A DNA stretch of 64,000 nucleotides from NCBI GenBank assembly GCA_034927445.1, contig JAYFPZ010000009.1, forward strand, positions 48,245 through 112,244, read 5' to 3'. The stretch comes from PHAA01 sp034927445. Lineage in GTDB: Bacteria > Bacillota > Syntrophomonadia > Syntrophomonadales > Syntrophomonadaceae. A model generated the notes under the pieces. The model saw only the letters and a list, made by a program, of their open reading frames with translations. It ran no database searches and was not told the DNA's origin. A program made the translations under genes and the position numbers. Positions 53,021-61,997 of this stretch are shown in pieces (positions within the stretch are counted from its first letter, which is position 1; the number at the start of each line of letters is the position of its first letter).

Positions 53021-53432
53021 TTTTTTCCCCTCCAAAAACAAATTTCTTTTGCAGTATATAGGCGATTAATGCTCCTGGCAGGATTAGCAGGGCTCCAGCT
53101 AGATACATATTAACGTGATAAATAGAAAATATGCTTAATATACCTACGCCCCACGAATAATTAAAAGCGTAAACACCTACAAATCTAAATAGAAGTCGAT
53201 TATTATGATTCTTAAAAACGATCACTCCAGTTGTTTTGAAGTTAAAAAGTACCCCGCCAATGGTAGATAATAACGAAGCTAAGGCATAAAATATATGTAA
53301 ATATATTAATAAAGCATACAATGAATATCCAAAAACGGTATTGACTCCCCCGACAATGAAAAATTTGATTAATCTTTCCCTTTCCCCGTTGTTAAAAGGA
53401 TATTTCATTAGTTGTTGAATTTTGTGTTTCAT
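52983..53432 (-). CDS. GtrA-family membrane protein (putative flippase)
   Basis: A 149-residue GtrA protein with four membrane helices (FFIVGGVNTVFGYSLYALLI, LLSTIGGVLFNFKTTGVIVF). It overlaps the following GT2 start by 38 bases, so they are coupled. Together with the GT2 and the 593-residue protein it forms a second flippase/transferase set. GAAAGGTGAACAA precedes the ATG. Confidence 0.87.
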   Translation of the reverse strand: MKHKIQQLMKYPFNNGERERLIKFFIVGGVNTVFGYSLYALLIYLHIFYALASLLSTIGGVLFNFKTTGVIVFKNHNNRLLFRFVGVYAFNYSWGVGILSIFSIYHVNMYLAGALLILPGALIAYILQKKFVFGGEKSETDKHSNALLQ

Positions 53433-53484
53433 TTGTTCACCTTTCTAGATTTGGACCATTTTACTCTGACCCATCAATTATCCA

Positions 53485-54531
53485 TTAATCCTCAATCATT
53501 GAGTATTGAAGTTGGACATCTGAATTAATGTCGTGAGCAGCTCTTTTCCCAATAATTGATTCAAAGTTTTCTGAGTGTATTTCACCGGTGCCAGGACGTT
53601 TCACCCATAAATTATCCATCGAAAGGATTTCACCCTTTTTTATAGGCTTGATTGATACAACCGAAGCAAACGCAAAATCAATAGTAGGCTGCTCCTCTTT
53701 AACAGGACGTTTTTCCCCGCCTAGCATCTCTGGTATCTCTTTAGCAGCTTGCAATAATTCTTTCAATCGCTGCTCATCCATCGAACAGACTATATCAGGT
53801 CCCGTCCGTTCCATTGTATCTGTAAAATGCCTTTCAATAATAGCAGCCCCAAGTGCAATGGCAGCTATACATGCATTGTTATTAAGAGTATGGTCAGATA
53901 AACCAATTGGTATATCCTTAAATACTCGCATCATTTCTTGCATTGCACCTAATCGTACCAGTGATGGTGTGGTTGGATATACATTCGTTGTATGTAATAA
54001 AGCATAGTCAATCCCATGTCTTTCTAATACTTTTACAGCCTTAGCTATGCTTTCAATATCGTTCATTCCAGTTGAAACGATCATTGGTTTCTTAAAGGAA
54101 GCAACATAATTCAACAAAGGATAATTGTTCATTTCTCCGGAACCAATTTTATATGCCTTGACCCTAAATTTCTCAAGTCTGTCTGCTGCCGCCCTGGAAA
54201 AAGGAGTACTTAGAAAAATCATGCCTTTTGATTCAGTGTAATCCATTAGTTCTTTTTCTTCTTCTTCAGAAAGTGAACAGCTTTTCATTATTTCATATAT
54301 AGAGACATCCGCGTTTCCAGGTATTACTTTCTTTGCCGCAGAGCTCATTTCATCCTCAACAACATGGGTCTGATGCTTAATTATTCTTGCACCTGCTCTA
54401 TAAGCCGCATCAACCATTTTTTTTGCTACAACTAGGCTACCTCCATGATTAATTCCTATTTCGGGAATTACAAGTGGCATTGACCCTTTTGCTATGCAGA
54501 TATCTCCAATGCAAAAATATTCATTAGACAT
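53485..54531 (-). CDS. neuB: N-acetylneuraminate (nonulosonate) synthase family
   Basis: A 348-residue NeuB-family aldol synthase condensing a six-carbon sugar with phosphoenolpyruvate. Motifs: VIPEIGINHGGSLVVAKKMV, IIKHQTHVVEDEM, AYKIGSGEMNNYPLLNYVAS, STGMNDIES, IPIGLSDHTLNNNACIAAIA and the RHFTDTMERTGPDIVCSMDE loop. The C-terminal ~60 residues are the SAF/antifreeze-like domain (VKRPGTGEIHSENFESIIGK). Which nonulosonic acid is made cannot be read here. The ribosome binding site AGGAG lies unusually close (3 bases) to the ATG. Confidence 0.92.
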   Translation of the reverse strand: MSNEYFCIGDICIAKGSMPLVIPEIGINHGGSLVVAKKMVDAAYRAGARIIKHQTHVVEDEMSSAAKKVIPGNADVSIYEIMKSCSLSEEEEKELMDYTESKGMIFLSTPFSRAAADRLEKFRVKAYKIGSGEMNNYPLLNYVASFKKPMIVSTGMNDIESIAKAVKVLERHGIDYALLHTTNVYPTTPSLVRLGAMQEMMRVFKDIPIGLSDHTLNNNACIAAIALGAAIIERHFTDTMERTGPDIVCSMDEQRLKELLQAAKEIPEMLGGEKRPVKEEQPTIDFAFASVVSIKPIKKGEILSMDNLWVKRPGTGEIHSENFESIIGKRAAHDINSDVQLQYSMIED

Positions 54532-54630
54532 TTCTCCTCACACCAATCACAACCTTTTGTAATATTCAATCACCGATAGATAACCTGTTAGTAATGATAA
54601 TCCTAACCTTTGATTTCCAAACATCTAAAA

Positions 54631-55806
54631 CTAGAAGCAAACCTCATTATGATATAAGGCTATAGCTTTTTTCGTATCCAATGTATCATTAAAATTTTTC
54701 TGTATGTACGTTCTCCATATATCTTTATTTTTCAACAACGAAATAAACCTATTTGTACTTTTCCCATCACCAAAATATGAAGATTGAATTCTACATTTAT
54801 TAACAACGGAAATACTTTCAGAAATAGCCTGTTGATTAGCAACAGTTTTAATAATATTGGGCAATACAATTGACGAATATCGATTTTTTTGCCTTGTACC
54901 TATATCAATAGCAGGTATTCCATAAACACAAGCTTCTCTTATACCTGCACTTGAGTTCCCGATTATGAATTCGCAATTTTTAAGTAACGTTAAAAAGGGT
55001 TCAAAATTTATTGATTTAAAAAACATAAAATTATGATGCTTAAAATGTTTTTTATATTCATTAATAATAATCTGGGAACCCGAATCATTATTGGGATAAA
55101 TAGCAATATAATTCTTCTGGGACTTGATAAGAGCTTTCATAATCGCCTGAATGCTTTCGCTTAACCCATCCAATTCACTCGTAACCGGATGATAAATAAG
55201 AATTCCATAATTAGCAAAATTAATTCCTAGCTTATTTTTAATTTTTCCAATATCAGGTAATAGATCTGACAACATAATATCAATATCTGGTGATCCTATA
55301 ACAAATATGTCTTCTTCCTCTTCTCCTAATTGAATTAGTCGCAGTTTTGATTCCTGGTTAGCCACAAAATGAAGATTTGCCATTTTTGATATAGCATGCC
55401 GGATTGACTCGTCCACAGTACCAGTAACCTCTCCGCCTTCTATATGTCCCAGACAAATATTATTTAACATGGCAACAGTTGCGGCAGCCAAAGCTTCTAT
55501 TCTGTCTCCATGAACTATGATCATGTTTGGGTTAATATTTCTAACATATTGTGAAAATTCACTCATCGTTATTGCAAGATTTTCGTCCATATATAACGAA
55601 CTTGGCAGTTCACGCTGAAGATGTATGTTATCGTAGCCATCAGCTATAATTTCTTTATATGTACCGCCATATTCATCAAGCAAGTGCATCCCCGAGACAT
55701 AAATATTTGTTTCTATATTGGGGAGTTCCCTAATGCATCCATTAATCAATGGTTTTAATTTTCCATAGTCAGCTCTGGTACCAGTAATAAAAACTATTTT
55801 ATTCAT
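54631..55806 (-). CDS. neuC: UDP-N-acetylglucosamine 2-epimerase, hydrolysing (NeuC type)
   Basis: A 391-residue GT-B-fold epimerase that frees ManNAc (or a di-N-acetyl analogue) for NeuB. Motifs: IVFITGTRADYGKLKPLING, VSGMHLLDEYGGTYKEI, VHGDRIEALAAATVAMLNNI, HIEGGEVTGTVDESIRHAIS and GNSSAGIREACVYGIPAIDI. The ATG at 55806 has AGAGGAC upstream. No CMP-sialate synthetase (neuA) is found in the window. Confidence 0.9.
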   Translation of the reverse strand: MNKIVFITGTRADYGKLKPLINGCIRELPNIETNIYVSGMHLLDEYGGTYKEIIADGYDNIHLQRELPSSLYMDENLAITMSEFSQYVRNINPNMIIVHGDRIEALAAATVAMLNNICLGHIEGGEVTGTVDESIRHAISKMANLHFVANQESKLRLIQLGEEEEDIFVIGSPDIDIMLSDLLPDIGKIKNKLGINFANYGILIYHPVTSELDGLSESIQAIMKALIKSQKNYIAIYPNNDSGSQIIINEYKKHFKHHNFMFFKSINFEPFLTLLKNCEFIIGNSSAGIREACVYGIPAIDIGTRQKNRYSSIVLPNIIKTVANQQAISESISVVNKCRIQSSYFGDGKSTNRFISLLKNKDIWRTYIQKNFNDTLDTKKAIALYHNEVCF

Positions 55807-55896
55807 GATAACTTGTCCTCTTATTACCACATAAGGTAAATAATATATCATATGAACGTTTCATTAAGATACCAATTTCTATTCAGGAACGTGCAT

Positions 55897-57669
55897 TTAC
55901 TTTGCATAACTTGAATATTTCCTATATAGCTCTTTACCCAAAAAAGGGGCCAGATCATCTATGGGTGGTGAAATGATCCTGCCATCTTCAAGGGCTTTGC
56001 TCATAATCTTGGGTTCAATTGGCTGATTACTGTCTTCAATAATTTCACAAATCCCATAATTTTCGTTTTCCAAGAATTTGTTCAACACATGCCCTAACTC
56101 TTTGTTAGTTTCACATTTGTAATATGGTATCTGATAAGCGTATGCTAAACTCTTAAAGTCTGGAAAACTAATTCCACTTTCCTGCGTACAGCCCGTTAAT
56201 CTACCAAAAAAATTAGTATGAGTCTGCATGATGGCATTGTAACCAAAATTATTGAATATGAATATCTTAATGGGTAAACGATTATGAACAATAGTCTGGA
56301 GCTCTTGTATGTTCATCTGTATACTCCCATCGCCTGTAATACAGATAATCATTTTCTTAGCAGCTATTGCGGCACCTATTGCTGCCGGTAAATCATAACC
56401 CATAGTTCCACAATTTACATTTCCCCATAGCCTTTGATTTTTTTCTTTAGTACCACTCTGTAAAACAGAAACGCACGCACAGCTGTTTCCCACAACGCAA
56501 ATGGAGTCATCTGGCAAGAACTTCTTTAGTTCTTCTGCAAAATAGTAAGGATTCACATGATTGCTGATGGCATGCTTGGCTTGAAAAATTGGGAATTGTT
56601 CTTTTAATTCTTCGCAGTATTTGATCCAACCCAGATCTAATAGATCAAAACTCAATTCCATATCTTTAATTTCATTTATGAAATCTTTCAAATCTATACA
56701 TATTGGTATATCTATTTTTATTGTTTCTTTCTTTAGTTCATTAATATCTACATCAACTACTATCTTTTTGGACAACGGTGCAAATCCTTCGAAGTTAAAA
56801 CCTGTTTGTTTAAATGACAATCTACAGCCTAGTGAAATCAGACAATCTGCATTCTGTACAATAAAATTACCCGCTCTCCCTCCAAACACTCCAAAGTTAC
56901 CAAAATAATACTTTCCGCTACATGGAAACAGGTCCGAATTGCTGGTTGATGCCACTACAGGTATCTTAAGTTCATCCACTAACCGTAGAAATTCTTGATG
57001 CGCATTTGCCGTTCTTATTGCTGAACCCGCAAGAATTACCGGTCTTTTGGCCATATTTATTGTCTGTAAAAACCTCTCTTTAGCAAATGGCATGCCATTT
57101 TCAAATTCAGGTACATATCCCTCTAATTCGTCTATTTCAATAATTGCACCTTGAACGTCAAGTGGGATATCCACCCAGCAAGGTCCTCTTCTCCCGTGAT
57201 TTGCAAGATATATAGCCTTTTCTATGTGATATTTGATATGAGATACATCCTTGACTGTCACCGCATATTTCGTTATCGATTGAACCGTTTGAACAATATA
57301 GTGCTCCTGTTCACCGAATTGCCTCAAATTTAGACCCGTACTCTCTACAGTTGTGTTATATCTAACCTGTCCTGATAGAACCAATAATGGTATGTTATCC
57401 TGCCATGCGCATAGAACACCTGTGATAGCATTTGTTCCACCAGGACCTGTAGTCACGCAAACCACTGCCATCTTATTGTTAACTCTTGCATAACTTTCAG
57501 CTGCAATCGCGCTAGCTTGTTCATGATGATTATATATACATTCGATATTGGAGTTATACCCAAGGGCATCATTCAGATGCATTGCCCCTCCGCCGACTAC
57601 CGTAAAAACATTATTAATTCCATATTCAACCAATAACTGTGCCACGTAATCCGAGGCCCTCTGTTTCAT
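55897..57669 (-). CDS. ThDP-dependent enzyme, acetolactate-synthase fold, of a sugar cluster (YerE-like candidate)
   Basis: A 590-residue thiamine-diphosphate enzyme. The Glu that activates the cofactor is in IYNHHEQASAIAAESYARVN; VTTGPGGTNAITGVLCAWQD and the ThDP/Mg site GDGSIQMNIQELQTIVHNRL with FNNFGYN follow. It is not next to ilvN or other branched-chain amino-acid genes but sits between a sugar SDR and neuC, four genes after the ddhA-ddhB-ddhC set. In Yersinia such an enzyme (YerE) adds a two-carbon unit from pyruvate to CDP-3,6-dideoxy-4-keto-glucose to form a branched sugar; a similar role is inferred here. Confidence 0.85.
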   Translation of the reverse strand: MKQRASDYVAQLLVEYGINNVFTVVGGGAMHLNDALGYNSNIECIYNHHEQASAIAAESYARVNNKMAVVCVTTGPGGTNAITGVLCAWQDNIPLLVLSGQVRYNTTVESTGLNLRQFGEQEHYIVQTVQSITKYAVTVKDVSHIKYHIEKAIYLANHGRRGPCWVDIPLDVQGAIIEIDELEGYVPEFENGMPFAKERFLQTINMAKRPVILAGSAIRTANAHQEFLRLVDELKIPVVASTSNSDLFPCSGKYYFGNFGVFGGRAGNFIVQNADCLISLGCRLSFKQTGFNFEGFAPLSKKIVVDVDINELKKETIKIDIPICIDLKDFINEIKDMELSFDLLDLGWIKYCEELKEQFPIFQAKHAISNHVNPYYFAEELKKFLPDDSICVVGNSCACVSVLQSGTKEKNQRLWGNVNCGTMGYDLPAAIGAAIAAKKMIICITGDGSIQMNIQELQTIVHNRLPIKIFIFNNFGYNAIMQTHTNFFGRLTGCTQESGISFPDFKSLAYAYQIPYYKCETNKELGHVLNKFLENENYGICEIIEDSNQPIEPKIMSKALEDGRIISPPIDDLAPFLGKELYRKYSSYAK

Positions 57670-57729
57670 GTTGCTACCTCCAGATTAATTGATTATTAAG
57701 ATCTAACTATCCATCTTTATCTCGGTTTT

Positions 57730-58572
57730 TCAGTTTTCTTTTTCCCACTCAATTTGCATAGCGATTCCTTCTTTAAGCGAAATCTTCGGATATAGCCCGC
57801 TTTCCTTCACAAAGCGTTCATTACTTGCCGTATATTCACGGTTCAAGCCCGACTTTAGTATTTTTATAGGATGTCTACTGCCCATTTGAGTCTTGACTTC
57901 TTCAGCAATTTCAGATAAAAGTACCCTTTCGCCGCTGCAGGCATTGTATATATGATGATTTGGCTCGTTTTCAATGAGCCAAATCATCATACGTGCCAAA
58001 TCATAAACATGGTAATAATCAAAGCGACAATCCTGACGTATAGTTATCGGTTCATCCCGTAAACAGCACCGTATGCAATGGGTAATGAATTTTGTATGAT
58101 GGTCAGTCGGCCCATAACAGCCAAACAGACAAATATTATAAACATTTCTACTTGAACTTGCCAAAGAATTCATTATATATTTGGAAAATCCATATATATC
58201 CTTAGGAATTGAGCGGAAGCATTGATCTTCATGTATTGAGCAAATTTCCATTGTTTTATCATATTCAGCACCGGAACCCAAAAATAAAATCTTTTCAAAG
58301 CAGTTTCTGGCCGCATAAAAATTCATGAATATTCGAAGACTATCTTCCAACATATAATTTTTCTGATCCAGCTCATTTTTTTCTGGGTTGGGGTTAGCAC
58401 TATGTATAACGATATCAAAACACTCGCGGCTTAAGTATTCTCTTACTGCAATCTCGTCTTTTAAATTTAATTCTTGACGTCCAGGCGAATGAACGTCAAA
58501 ATTCTCCCTCAGCATTGGTATAACGTTTCTGCCGATGAATCCGGTTCCACCTGTAAATAACAACTTTTTCAT
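57730..58572 (-). CDS. Extended SDR: NAD(P)-dependent sugar epimerase/reductase
   Basis: A 280-residue Rossmann-fold enzyme. The nucleotide loop is LLFTGGTGFIGRNVIPML and the catalytic pair is in DIYGFSKYIMNSLASSS (Tyr-x-x-x-Lys), with DYYHVYDLARMMIWLIENEP and YNACSGERVLLSEIAEEVKT. Its place directly after ddhC suggests it reduces the 4-keto group of the dideoxysugar or of a branched product, as YerF or abequose/paratose synthases do; the exact product is unknown. Confidence 0.85.
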   Translation of the reverse strand: MKKLLFTGGTGFIGRNVIPMLRENFDVHSPGRQELNLKDEIAVREYLSRECFDIVIHSANPNPEKNELDQKNYMLEDSLRIFMNFYAARNCFEKILFLGSGAEYDKTMEICSIHEDQCFRSIPKDIYGFSKYIMNSLASSSRNVYNICLFGCYGPTDHHTKFITHCIRCCLRDEPITIRQDCRFDYYHVYDLARMMIWLIENEPNHHIYNACSGERVLLSEIAEEVKTQMGSRHPIKILKSGLNREYTASNERFVKESGLYPKISLKEGIAMQIEWEKEN

Positions 58573-58631
58573 GAAGCTATCTCCATCATAAAGGTTCGAT
58601 TATTTGCCATCTTCTAGAGCTTATCACGATG

Positions 58632-59963
58632 TCAAACTCCCAATAGAAAAGACCTGATCGAGGCAATTACATAATTCCTCATTTCCCCGGTCATTCCTGG
58701 ATATACGCCAACCCAAAAAGTATCATTCATGATTCTGTCAGTATTTCCCAGGTTTCCACTAACCCTGAATGTCCACTTATCATTCCTTATTTCTTCAAAA
58801 CAAGGATGTTTTGTAATATTGCCCGCAAATAACATTCGGGTTTGAATTCCCAAGCTTTCCAAGTGGTTAACCAGTTCATTCCTATGAAATTTGGCTTCTG
58901 TTCTAAGCGTTACGGGAAAGCCAAACCAGCTAGGATCGGAATTGGCAGTCGGTTCAGGGAGTATCAAGCACTCAGCTAAGCTGTTTAGTCCCTCTCGCAG
59001 CAGCTCCCAGTTGGTTTTCCGGGCAGCTATAAAATCCGGTAGTTTCTCCAGCTGAGCGCAGCCAATGGCCGCCTGCATATCCGTCATCTTAAGGTTGTAG
59101 CCGAAATGCGAGTAAACATATTTGTGATCATAACCAAAAGGGAGTTCACCGTATTGCCGGTCAAACCGATGCCCGCAGGTATTATCCTTTCCCGACGGAC
59201 AGATACAGTCTCTTCCCCAATCCCGGAGCGAGTTGACGATCCGGTACAGCTGCGGGTTGTTGGTGTAAACCGCCCCGCCCTCCCCGGTGGTTATATGATG
59301 AGCGGGATAAAAACTGCTGGTCGCCAGATCGCCGAAAGTTCCCGTATATTGTCCGTCATATCTTGAACCCAATGCATCGCAGTTATCTTCGATCAACCAT
59401 AACCCATGCTTACTGCAGAACTCATTTACCGTTTTTATATCAAACGGATTACCCAAGGTGTGGGCCAGCATGACTGCCTTGGTCCGCTCGCTCAAAGCCG
59501 GTTCCAATAAATCAACATCAAGGTTATAGGTGCCTAATTCAACATCAACAAAAACGGGGATCGCCCCATATTGTATTATAGGGGCTACCGTTGTTGGGAA
59601 ACCAGCAGCTACAGTAATAACCTCGTCACCCCTATTTATTTTGCGTTCGCACAACTCATCTGCCGTCAAAGCCATAAACGCCAGTAAGTTGGCGGAAGAT
59701 CCTGAGTTTACGCTACTGCAATACCTGACGTTTATAAAATCTGCCAGCCCTCGTTCGAATTGCTCTGTAAAATGGCCAGCCGTAAGCCAGAATTCAAGCG
59801 CTGAAGCCACCAGATTCTGCATCTCTTTTTCATCGTAAATCCGACCGGCATAAGGGATTCGGGAAGTACCTGGAACAAAACCTCCCGTCGGAGCGCATTC
59901 CAGTTCATAGTACTCTTTTACCTTCCGCATAATCTCGGCCTTAAGAATTTCTTTAGAGTTCAT
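58632..59963 (-). CDS. ddhC: CDP-6-deoxy-4-keto-glucose 3-dehydrase (E1)
   Basis: A 443-residue PMP/[2Fe-2S] enzyme of the RfbH/DdhC family removing the C-3 oxygen. The normal PLP lysine of DegT-type aminotransferases is replaced by His in SSFYPAHHITTGEGGAVYTN, the family's diagnostic change, and DWGRDCICPSGKDNTCGHRF holds the cluster cysteines. The ATG at 59963 (GGAGAGG nine bases upstream) overlaps ddhB by 11 bases. The partner reductase (DdhD/E3) is not encoded here. Confidence 0.95.
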   Translation of the reverse strand: MNSKEILKAEIMRKVKEYYELECAPTGGFVPGTSRIPYAGRIYDEKEMQNLVASALEFWLTAGHFTEQFERGLADFINVRYCSSVNSGSSANLLAFMALTADELCERKINRGDEVITVAAGFPTTVAPIIQYGAIPVFVDVELGTYNLDVDLLEPALSERTKAVMLAHTLGNPFDIKTVNEFCSKHGLWLIEDNCDALGSRYDGQYTGTFGDLATSSFYPAHHITTGEGGAVYTNNPQLYRIVNSLRDWGRDCICPSGKDNTCGHRFDRQYGELPFGYDHKYVYSHFGYNLKMTDMQAAIGCAQLEKLPDFIAARKTNWELLREGLNSLAECLILPEPTANSDPSWFGFPVTLRTEAKFHRNELVNHLESLGIQTRMLFAGNITKHPCFEEIRNDKWTFRVSGNLGNTDRIMNDTFWVGVYPGMTGEMRNYVIASIRSFLLGV

Positions 59964-61101
59964 CCCCGTCAACCTCTCCGGCCCATCTTAGCCCCAATTC
60001 CCGGGCTCGTTTAACATATGCTTGCACTTGATTCCAGGTTAAATCATAAATATCCTGTTTCGAATCGAAGTAATAAGCCTTATACCATTCCACCGTTTTA
60101 TCCAAGGCTTCATCAACTTTATATACCGGAGTCCAATCCAATAATGCCCTGGCTTTGCTGCAATCCAATATGAGATTATTGGCCTCATGCAAGCGGGATT
60201 GATCACCGGAGTCTGACTGCCATTCCCCGCTGCCCCAATTTTTAACAATATTGTCAGCCAACTGTCCGACCGATAAATTTTCATGGTTGTCAGGACCAAA
60301 GTTCCAAGCTGACGAGTAGCTATTGCCCTCACTCCACATCTTGGCTGCCAGCCATAAATAACCGGCCAAAGGATCCAGCACATGCTGCCAGGGACGAACA
60401 GCCAGCGGGTTGCGTATCACAATTGGTTTACCAGCGGAAAGCGCCCGCACCGCATCCGGTACGATTCTATCCGCAGCCCAATCCCCGCCTCCAATTACAT
60501 TGCCGGCCCGGGCTGTAGCCAGAGCCATCCGGTGTTCATTGTATCGTTCCGGATTAAAAAAAGAGCGCTGATAGCAGCCTGCCACCAATTCCGCGCCGGC
60601 TTTACTGGAGCTGTAGGGGTCATATCCTCCCAGGGGGGCATTTTCCCGGTAGGCATATAACCATTCCTGGTTCTCATAGCATTTGTCACTGGTAATAATC
60701 AGGCCAACCCTGACGCTATTGGTATTCCGTACTGCCTCCAGGAGATTGACAGTGCCCATAATGTTAGTTTCATAAGTAAGATGAGGACACTCATATGAAA
60801 GCCGCACAATAGGCTGGGCTGCCAAATGAAAAACCATATCCGGTTGGTGCTGTTTAACAACCTGTTCAAGGTGTCGTTTATCTCTGACGTCACCTTCTAT
60901 GCTAAGGAGGCGCTGGTTAAGCCCCAGCAACTCAAACAGGCTGGGTTGGGTGGGAGGCGGCAGGGCATAACCTATTACCCGGGCGCCCAACAGCCCCAGC
61001 CAAACCGACAGCCAGGATCCCTTGAAGCCCGTATGCCCGGTTATCAGGACCTTTCTATCTCGATAAACCCTGTCAAATATTGTTCTCACCCTTAATCCCA
61101 T
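59953..61101 (-). CDS. ddhB: CDP-glucose 4,6-dehydratase
   Basis: A 382-residue extended SDR making CDP-4-keto-6-deoxyglucose. Motifs: KVLITGHTGFKGSWLSVWLG, MVFHLAAQPIVRLSYECPHL, TSDKCYENQEWLYAYRENAP, PYSSSKAGAELVAGCYQRSF and ARAGNVIGGGDWAADRIVPD. The start at 61101 overlaps the ddhA stop by 10 bases; a GTG at 61089 is an alternative. Confidence 0.95.
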   Translation of the reverse strand: MGLRVRTIFDRVYRDRKVLITGHTGFKGSWLSVWLGLLGARVIGYALPPPTQPSLFELLGLNQRLLSIEGDVRDKRHLEQVVKQHQPDMVFHLAAQPIVRLSYECPHLTYETNIMGTVNLLEAVRNTNSVRVGLIITSDKCYENQEWLYAYRENAPLGGYDPYSSSKAGAELVAGCYQRSFFNPERYNEHRMALATARAGNVIGGGDWAADRIVPDAVRALSAGKPIVIRNPLAVRPWQHVLDPLAGYLWLAAKMWSEGNSYSSAWNFGPDNHENLSVGQLADNIVKNWGSGEWQSDSGDQSRLHEANNLILDCSKARALLDWTPVYKVDEALDKTVEWYKAYYFDSKQDIYDLTWNQVQAYVKRARELGLRWAGEVDGDEL

Positions 61102-61865
61102 ATTTTCCAAGGCGCGTGCTGGGAACTCCACATGTCTTCCAGCAGATTCTTGTCCCGCAGACTATCCATCGGTCTCCAGAACCCCGTATGTTTATAGGCC
61201 ATAAGCTGTTTTTGGGCCGCCAGGTTTTCCAAGGGTTCCTGTTCCCAGATAGTTTCATCGCCCTTAATAAAGTCGAATACCCGTGGTTCCAACACAAAAA
61301 AACCGCCATTGATCCAGCTGCCGTCTCCTACTGGTTTTTCCACAAAGGACAGCACCTCATTGCCGGAATTAATGTTGGCCAGCCCAAATCTTCCCGGCGG
61401 CTGCACCGTGGTAAGGGTCGCCCATCTATGGTTCCGGCGATGGAATTGCAGCAATTCATTTATATTAATATCGGCAACCCCGTCGCCATAGGTGAGCATA
61501 AAAGTCTCATGGCCAACATAATCGGCGATCCTTTTTATACGTCCGCCGGTATTGGTGGCTTCGCCCGTGTTCACCAGGGTGACTTTCCAGGGCTCGGAAT
61601 GTTTTTGATGCACTTCCATTGCGTTTCTTTCCATATCGAAAGTAACATCACTCATATGCAGGAAATAATTCGAGAAATATTCTTTTATTAAATATCCCTT
61701 ATAGCCCAAACAAATGATAAATTCATGAAACCCGTAATGCGAATAAATCTTCAAAATATGCCATAATATCGGGTATCCCCCTATTTCCACCAAAGGTTTG
61801 GGTTTGGTTCCGGTTTCCTCGCTGAGCCTGGTCCCTGCACCCCCAGCCAGGATAACAACTTTCAT
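61092..61865 (-). CDS. ddhA: Glucose-1-phosphate cytidylyltransferase
   Basis: A 257-residue nucleotidyltransferase activating glucose-1-phosphate with CTP. It begins MKVVILAGGAGTRLSEETGT with KPKPLVEIGGYPILWHILK, and has FMLTYGDGVADININELLQF and VNTGEATNTGGRIKRIADYV. First gene after riboswitch C; start of the dideoxysugar pathway (ddhA-ddhB-ddhC). GAAGGAAACAAAGTAT precedes the ATG. Confidence 0.95.
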   Translation of the reverse strand: MKVVILAGGAGTRLSEETGTKPKPLVEIGGYPILWHILKIYSHYGFHEFIICLGYKGYLIKEYFSNYFLHMSDVTFDMERNAMEVHQKHSEPWKVTLVNTGEATNTGGRIKRIADYVGHETFMLTYGDGVADININELLQFHRRNHRWATLTTVQPPGRFGLANINSGNEVLSFVEKPVGDGSWINGGFFVLEPRVFDFIKGDETIWEQEPLENLAAQKQLMAYKHTGFWRPMDSLRDKNLLEDMWSSQHAPWKIWD

Positions 61866-61945
61866 ATACTTTGTTTCCTTCCATCGTAGCTTTTCTTTGA
61901 TTGCTTAATTCTGTCGAATATCTGATAATCCTGCATTATGCGATA

Positions 61946-61981
61946 ATAAAAAACCTGCCAATGCCGGATGCATAGCAGGTT
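61946..61981 (-). terminator. Expression-platform terminator of c-di-GMP riboswitch C
   Basis: Minus strand GAACCTGCTATGC ... TTGGCAGGTT followed by TTTTATTATCG, between aptamer C and the ddhA start at 61865. Part of the 427-bp gap 61866-62292, which holds only this leader, its promoter and the terminator of the TadG-like gene. Confidence 0.85.
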
Positions 61982-61997
61982 CATATTTAAAAATATG

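Noticed and set aside
55897..57669. Acetolactate synthase IlvB of branched-chain amino-acid synthesis
   Set aside because: No ilvN, ilvC or leu genes nearby; the sugar-cluster context argues for another role.
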